Origin: an uncultured bacterium
Lineage (GTDB): Bacteria; Verrucomicrobiota; Lentisphaeria; Victivallales; UBA1829
Direction: 5' to 3'
Length of the DNA: 64,000 nucleotides
Assembly: GCA_900548385.1 (NCBI GenBank)
Contig: URKJ01000008.1
Coordinates: 61,759-125,758 of the forward strand
Part shown: positions 60,401 to 64,000 of the stretch, in pieces
How positions within the stretch are numbered: the first letter of the stretch is position 1
How the letters are laid out: the number at the start of each line of letters is the position of its first letter
Position numbers and translations under genes: made by a program
Notes under the pieces: model-generated
The model's input: the letters and a program-made list of their open reading frames with translations, nothing else
Told to the model about the DNA's origin: nothing
Database searches by the model: none

Positions 60401-60687
60401 TTCTGGTGTTCGCCACCAATGCGTTGAGCAGCGGGATGGTGTTTGCGGAGGAGGAAATGCGGACCCTGGTCCGCGGAGGAGGCGGTCCCGCGCTGCTGCG
60501 GGCGGGAGAGTTTCAAGTGCGGATCCGCAACCGGAATGCCGCATCTTTGAAGCTGTATCCGCTTGATCTTGCGGGGAACCGTCTGAACGAGATCCGCCCG
60601 TCTGCGGTGAACGGCGAATTCGCGGATTTCCGGGTCGACACGGCGCGGGACGGTGCGGCTGTGTTCTTTGAATTGTCGTCCCGCTGA
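57445..60687 (+). CDS. Large secreted clan-A glycoside hydrolase (cassette 3)
   Basis: A 1080-aa exported enzyme. The signal peptide is MRKLWICAGILLSLISLTA. Residues about 22-400 are beta-rich, possibly carbohydrate-binding modules. A TIM barrel (about 405-830) has the acid/base Glu in MVLGFNEQEFEF and the probable nucleophile Glu in HVVTEYQCVYWN, as in GH5/GH2-type clan-A enzymes. A beta-sandwich C-terminal region follows and ends at FFELSSR. Exact family and substrate are not recognised. It closes the cassette 3 operon; an M14 peptidase-like gene with its own promoter-like sequence comes next. Confidence 0.83.
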   Translation: MRKLWICAGILLSLISLTASPVLEFPFRESGELKEWSRNRNASVTEGSLRFEQKEKVPSMLGIWKTLPLELLRGRLVRLTGERRGQDIQVPDRGYLGPKIMFVVRCGKRTLYPGVAGKFGTYDWEPFDTVFEIPESAEKVQLFLGFQNGTGVLELRNLKLSVAGVPLNLSHAANMEYTDSVERDGKGGWSDQGPGADGRCFRPGLQKRLFAGVPFAPGTKGKSILTMYSGYFRNGPKSVTIPLGKPEKARNLYLLHTLCYGPKRQDAVGGVEVEYADGKRERFPIRSAVEVGDWWNGNRFSNGAIGLQARSGDGEKRTLYVSRLKLNSTAPVKAVRFAAENPATLWIVCAATLSERDYELPRIKRKVRTTIAANKDWLPVAREDYNRRTKGSALDVSAFTDRRPAGSSGRVIIRDDGHFAFEKTPERIQRFFSAGVSLRDLSSRWKIDWLADELVKNGYNMVRIHIPEHFLMAGSGEKLRLNTHHLDLFDYLAFALKKRGIYLMCDMMGAQQHGWTPFKSKYWGSPLPDPSKRRARLAIHFDPEVRADWRNGVEQMICRVNSYTKTRLIDDPVLVMVLGFNEQEFEFSRSYFDREYAAPFYRAFLKRKYGTIEAYNRRWKTEFASFGEIPCFKLRETGNADVHEFLYETERSTAQWYRDQMRELGYKGLVASYNVFKTHHFNRIRSGENDYVAMNSYHAHPSNWIEGGSVVPQISAISRSAGLFRDILSARLHGKPHVVTEYQCVYWNRFRYEQPFVFGAYAAFQGLDAISMHSDPVSLQPMVFRNSRIVPFLGYTDPIAVASEFLTFFLYMRGDVKSVPDRVRVLVTEREQRTKNPNAVISKTQSSLALINGFSLVYDGKNDPSALFFAPKGEAKTEGTEAFSQTVDEAANLVPYLKIMKEKGFLPEKNRSNGLNLFESSTGELLMDTDRNFMAVNTPRLQGICAGAGTTYRLEDFEIRGMSVPGNLSLVSVDGMKPVRDAKRLVLVFATNALSSGMVFAEEEMRTLVRGGGGPALLRAGEFQVRIRNRNAASLKLYPLDLAGNRLNEIRPSAVNGEFADFRVDTARDGAAVFFELSSR

Positions 60688-60716
60688 TCTTTCCGGGAAA
60701 ATCGTCCGGAGGAACG

Positions 60717-60744
60717 TTGCTTTTGCGGAATGCGGTTCTATATT
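60717..60744 (+). promoter_or_regulatory. Probable promoter of the M14 peptidase-like gene
   Basis: TTGCTT (60717-60722) and TATATT (60739-60744) are 16 bp apart, about 43 bp before the ATG at 60788, which has AAAAGGGAG upstream. Confidence 0.5.
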
Positions 60745-60787
60745 AATGTTCAGAATCAGCTGAAAACAACGGAAAAGGGAGCTGTTT

Positions 60788-61897
60788 ATGAAAATATCGA
60801 ATCGCATTCCCGGCGGAAATATCCGGGTCATCTCCATTGAGGGAAAGCGGGCTCTGCTGGATGTGGAGCTGAGGGATACAAAAGGCGACTGGTTTTACTG
60901 GTCGTTTCAGGCTGTGTTTCCGGAGCCGGGAATATACGAGTTCCGGTTTGAGTGTCCGAATCGGATTTGTACGCGCGGACCGGCGTTCAGTCTGGACGGC
61001 GGGGTGAACTGGCAGTGGCTTGCTCCGGAGGGGTATCCCGGGACGCAGTCGTTTTCCTATGAACATAAAGGAGGAAACGACACGGTGCTTTTCTGCATGG
61101 GGATTTCTTACCTCTAGCGCGATTTCGACCGCTTCCGCAAAGAACTGTCGTCGCCGTATTTGAGTTGTACGGAGCTCTGCAGATCCCGCAGAGGACGGAG
61201 TGTGGAACTGGTCACGGTCCGGGAGGGGGAGCCGAAGCGGAAAATTCTGCTGACTTCCCGTCATCATGCGGGAGAGATGATGGCGACCCATGCTCTGGAA
61301 GGCATTCTGCGCGCGGTCTGTGCCGATACGGAATTCGGGCGCGAGTTCCGGCGTACCGCGATGATTTATGCGGTTCCGTTCGTGGATAAGGACGGCGTGG
61401 AGGATGGGGATCAGGGCAAGAACCGGATGCCGCACGACCACGCGCGGGATTACGGACCGGCGCCGATTTATCCGGAAACCGGCGCGATTATGAAACTGCT
61501 TGACGCGGAAAAGCCGGAATTCGTCCTTGACATGCACTGTCCATGGCTTCGCGGCGGCGAGACGAATGAATTCGCCTATATGGTCGGCTGCGCTTCGGAA
61601 AGAATGAATCCGGAAATGGACCGGTTCGGCGGGCTTCTGGAAGAGGAGTCGCGTCCGGAGGCTCCGTTCCGGAAAGCGGACAATCTTCCGTATGGAGTGT
61701 CATGGAACACCGGAGCGAATTATACGCAGGGAATGACGCTCAAGCAATACTGCAGTGCGGCTTTGCCGTATGTCGTTTGTGCCCAGGTGCTTGAGATTCC
61801 GTTCGCGAACTTCCGGGATGTAACGGTGGACCGCCGTTCCATGCTGATCTTCGGCGAATCCATCGCCCGCGCGATTCTGAGATATTTGAAAGGCTGA
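60788..61897 (+). pseudogene. M14-family zinc carboxypeptidase-like gene interrupted by an in-frame TAG
   Basis: One reading frame of 370 codons is broken only by TAG at 61115-61117. The first 109 residues form a beta-rich domain (MKISNRIPGGNIRVISIEGK...) like the N-terminal domain of cytosolic M14 carboxypeptidases. After the stop come RDFDRFRKEL and the complete catalytic domain: zinc ligands in SRHHAGEMMATH, the third His in VLDMHCPW, and the general base Glu in AQVLEIPFANF. The two parts are in the same frame, so this is a nonsense change (for example CAG to TAG), not a frameshift. It could be a recent pseudogene, a read-through gene or a sequencing error. A TTG at 61160 could in principle restart translation, but no good ribosome site is seen. 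Confidence 0.75.
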
Positions 61898-61903
61898 AAA
61901 GCG

Positions 61904-61938
61904 GCATGGAATGCACATCCGGCATGTGCATTCCATGC
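61904..61938. terminator. 15-bp perfect hairpin between convergent genes
   Basis: GCATGGAATGCACAT (61904-61918) and ATGTGCATTCCATGC (61924-61938) form a perfect stem with loop CCGGC. T-rich sequence follows on both sides (TTTGCC on plus, CGCTTTTC on minus), so it can end transcription from both directions. Confidence 0.8.
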
Positions 61939-61945
61939 TTTGCCG

Positions 61946-64000
61946 TTAAAGACTGGCGAGCAGTCCCGCTGATTCCATGACGGGATCCGCTGTTTTGATG
62001 TTCAGATTCGCCATTTTCATGGTCATATTGCCGGCGGCGTCCCAGACGTTCAGCCTGACGGCATGCATGCCGAGTTCCTGACCGGACAGATTCCAGGAGG
62101 AGAGTCCCGTCGTGTCAAACCGCCGGTCGTCGACCCACAGTTCGCTGCGGGCAATGCCGACTTCGTCGGTCGCGTTCCAGCTGACAAACGCCGTCTGACC
62201 GTTCACTTTGCAGGAGAGTTTCCTGATCTTCGGATTGATGACATCCGCGACCGTGAATTCCCCTTCCTGACTGACGATGCTCCGATTTTTCGCCTTGTCG
62301 AGCGCGACGACCGTATAGCGGTACGTTCCCGCCGCCATTTTTTTGATTTTGACGGAATTCGTCTTCGACTTGAACGTCTTTCCGCCGTCGATTGCGATTT
62401 CGTACCGCGTCACGCCGACGTTGTCGCTTGCGGCGTTCCACGCGAGAATGCCGCCGGACTTGTTGTCGACTCCCTCCGAACGCAGTCCGGTCACTTGATC
62501 CGGAGCGGTCATATCGTTCATTTTCAGATTTTTCCGGACCGTTTTCCCGGCGTTTCCGGCGGCGTCGTAAGCGGTGATTTCCGCCGTGACTTTTCCCGCA
62601 AGACCGGAGAATCCGGCGGAAAGAACGGAGCCGTCGAATTCGCGCGTCACGCCGCCGCAGGTGACGACATAACGGGCGATGCCGACATTGTCGTTCGCGG
62701 CGCTCCACTCCGCACGGAGGGAGTCCTCACCGGTCTGCGCAAGCGCGAGTTTCCCCGTCTTCGGCGCGGTGACGTCCGCGACGTACTGCACGACGTTTCC
62801 GCTCCACGCCGTATAGACATCCTCCCTGCCTTTTTCCGAAAGCACCGCCCGGACCGCGAACGCGTGATTGCCGACCCCGGCATTCTTGAGCGTATAGCTG
62901 TTCCCCGAGGAGAGTTTTCCCTGTACGGTTCCATCCACCATGATCTGATATTTGACTTTCACGCCTTTTGTCGCGGAATATTTGTTCCAGAAGAACTTTG
63001 CGTTATACTTTTTGACCGCGACCGCCGCGCCGTCCGGTGCCGCCGGAAGTCCCGGCTCCGGCGTGGGTGTCGGATCAGGATTCGGCGTTGGATCGGGATC
63101 AGGATTCGGCGTTGGATCGGGATCAGGATTCGGCGTTGGATCGGGATTTGGCGTTGGATCGGGATCAGGATTCGGCTCCGGTTCCGGCGTGGGATCGGGT
63201 GCGTCCGTACCGCCTGTTACCGTCAGGGTCAGGATGCCGTCTCCGGTCTTGCCGAGAGTATAGACATAGTCGTTTTCTCCGTGGATCACGCCGCTGCCGC
63301 CGACGAATGTGCCCAAATCGCCATTGTCGTTTCGTATGGAGATATTCTTGTTGAAGTTTTCCGCTCCGCCCGCCAGCTGATAGACTCCATTCCACTGGTC
63401 CTGAGCGACCGTAATGGTATAGCTCGCTCCGTTGTCGGTGATCAGGCTCCAGTCGTTGACCAGAATGCTGTGAGCCGGATGCCGGTCGGAAATACGGAAA
63501 TCAAGAGTGGAATACTTTTCAAAGACAACCGTTGCTCCCCTTTCAATTTGCAGTTTCGTTGCGCTTCCACAGGAGGAGACGAGCATGCATCCACCGGCTT
63601 GGACGGTGGTGCTGGTGGCGTTGCCCCCGTAGATGTCCATGTATCCGCCGGCTTGGACGGTAGTGTTTGTAGCGGAGCCCCAGCCGACGTACATGCATCC
63701 GCCGGCTTGGACGGTAGTGTTTGTTGCGGAGCCGCCTTCGTAGACGTGCATGCTTCCACCGGAGTTTACGGTAGTGTTTGTTGCGGTTTGCCCGGAATAA
63801 AGGTTTGCGTCTCCGGTTACAATCGCATTGTAAATATGAATCTGCTCCCAATAGAAATTGTCCGTTTGCAGAGTGAATCCGTTTATTGCTCCTCCTGTTT
63901 TTACGGTAGTGCTGTTAGCGGAGCCGTTCAAGTTGACGTACATGCATCCGCCGGCTTGGACGGTAGTGTTTGTAGCGGAGCCCCAGCCGACGTACATGCA
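61946..64000 (-). CDS. Repeat adhesin, C-terminal part (runs off the right edge)
   Basis: At least 683 residues of a surface or secreted protein whose N-terminus lies beyond the window. The visible part starts with 18-residue AIDA-like repeats (GSATNTTVQAGGCMYVGW), followed by a beta-rich block (about residues 160-265), a Pro/Asp linker (NPDPDPTPNPDPTP), and three fibronectin-III-like domains (segments such as VRAVLSEKGREDVYTAWSG, ARYVVTCGG and TYRYTVVALDKAKNRS). It ends MESAGLLASL with no beta-barrel, so it is not a classical autotransporter. Domain order suggests an adhesin or sugar-binding surface protein. Its stop is 7 bp beyond the shared terminator. Confidence 0.8.
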   Translation of the reverse strand, partial: CMYVGWGSATNTTVQAGGCMYVNLNGSANSTTVKTGGAINGFTLQTDNFYWEQIHIYNAIVTGDANLYSGQTATNTTVNSGGSMHVYEGGSATNTTVQAGGCMYVGWGSATNTTVQAGGYMDIYGGNATSTTVQAGGCMLVSSCGSATKLQIERGATVVFEKYSTLDFRISDRHPAHSILVNDWSLITDNGASYTITVAQDQWNGVYQLAGGAENFNKNISIRNDNGDLGTFVGGSGVIHGENDYVYTLGKTGDGILTLTVTGGTDAPDPTPEPEPNPDPDPTPNPDPTPNPDPDPTPNPDPDPTPNPDPTPTPEPGLPAAPDGAAVAVKKYNAKFFWNKYSATKGVKVKYQIMVDGTVQGKLSSGNSYTLKNAGVGNHAFAVRAVLSEKGREDVYTAWSGNVVQYVADVTAPKTGKLALAQTGEDSLRAEWSAANDNVGIARYVVTCGGVTREFDGSVLSAGFSGLAGKVTAEITAYDAAGNAGKTVRKNLKMNDMTAPDQVTGLRSEGVDNKSGGILAWNAASDNVGVTRYEIAIDGGKTFKSKTNSVKIKKMAAGTYRYTVVALDKAKNRSIVSQEGEFTVADVINPKIRKLSCKVNGQTAFVSWNATDEVGIARSELWVDDRRFDTTGLSSWNLSGQELGMHAVRLNVWDAAGNMTMKMANLNIKTADPVMESAGLLASL
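63057..63196 (-). repeat. Tandem repeat encoding the Pro-Asp linker of the adhesin
   Basis: A 24-bp unit close to GGATCGGGATCAGGATTCGG plus CGTT recurs, with 12- and 18-bp variants, and codes on the minus strand for TPNPDPDP. Such units change copy number easily by slippage and would alter linker length without breaking the frame. Confidence 0.8.
63560..64000 (-). repeat. 54-bp repeats encoding the AIDA-like passenger of the adhesin
   Basis: The region is built of 54-bp (18-codon) units around CCGGCTTGGACGGTAGTGTT. Positions 63644-63697 and 63947-64000 are identical over 54 bases, 303 bp apart, which indicates recent duplication or gene conversion. The array continues past the window end. 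Confidence 0.85.

Noticed and set aside
60788..61897. Frameshift as the cause of the split peptidase
   Set aside because: Both parts are in the same frame; only one TAG separates them.
63057..63196. 24-bp repeats considered as CRISPR
   Set aside because: Units are directly adjacent without spacers and encode a Pro-Asp linker in frame.
1..64000. Prophage, insertion sequences, integrases or CRISPR-Cas
   Set aside because: No transposase, integrase, phage structural or Cas motif was found in any frame, and no terminal inverted repeats with target duplications were noticed.

Overview
The window reads as chromosomal DNA of a moderately GC-rich, Gram-negative, polysaccharide-degrading bacterium. 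The best guess is the Lentisphaerota (Victivallis-like, PVC superphylum). Grounds for this are gene content only: prepilin-type proteins with the H-X9-DG motif sitting beside large secreted glycosidases, type III glutamine synthetase, LPS heptosyltransferase, an AIDA-like repeat adhesin, and an RpiB-GlyA fusion. No rRNA is present, so the assignment is an inference.

Positions 1-13200 hold a nitrogen/glutamine block. On the minus strand are glnN (GSIII), a PurF-type amidotransferase, carA and the start of pyrG. On the plus strand are gltB, gltD and a NifA/NtrC-type sigma-54 activator. Between glnN and gltB lie two divergent, near-perfect sigma-54 promoters flanking two palindromes centred 31 bp apart; this looks like a shared enhancer for the adjacent activator.

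Positions 13200-25400 are housekeeping and motility-like genes: a predicted protein-arginine phosphatase, an rpiB-glyA fusion and serS; then an operon of a tandem double PilT ATPase, a zinc-ribbon/ankyrin/GspE-like pseudo-ATPase and a CvpA-like membrane protein; then a family 2 glycosyltransferase and a MerR regulator. Positions 25600-29530 encode a sugar-catabolic pair (glycosidase-like protein and arabinose/fucose isomerase-like protein).

Three cassettes share one plan, regulator + pseudopilin + large exported protein: 29547-33153 (GntR/LacI, pseudopilin, beta-helix), 48854-55365 (AraC, FAD oxidoreductase, pseudopilin, 1163-aa glycosidase) and 55609-60687 (GntR/LacI, pseudopilin, 1080-aa glycosidase). 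They suggest that pseudopilin and enzyme are induced together by one sugar signal.

Between the cassettes lie a surface-glycan group (alkaline-phosphatase-fold transferase, a small DPG-type membrane protein, a kinase-methyltransferase fusion), a siroheme reductase, sixA, a YkgJ-type protein, pdxA, a FAD oxidoreductase, tRNA-Thr(CGU), a PTS EIIA, waaF, ilvN and an archaeal-type XPB-Bax1 helicase-nuclease pair. The right end has an M14 carboxypeptidase interrupted by one in-frame TAG, then the C-terminal part of a repeat adhesin that runs off the window.
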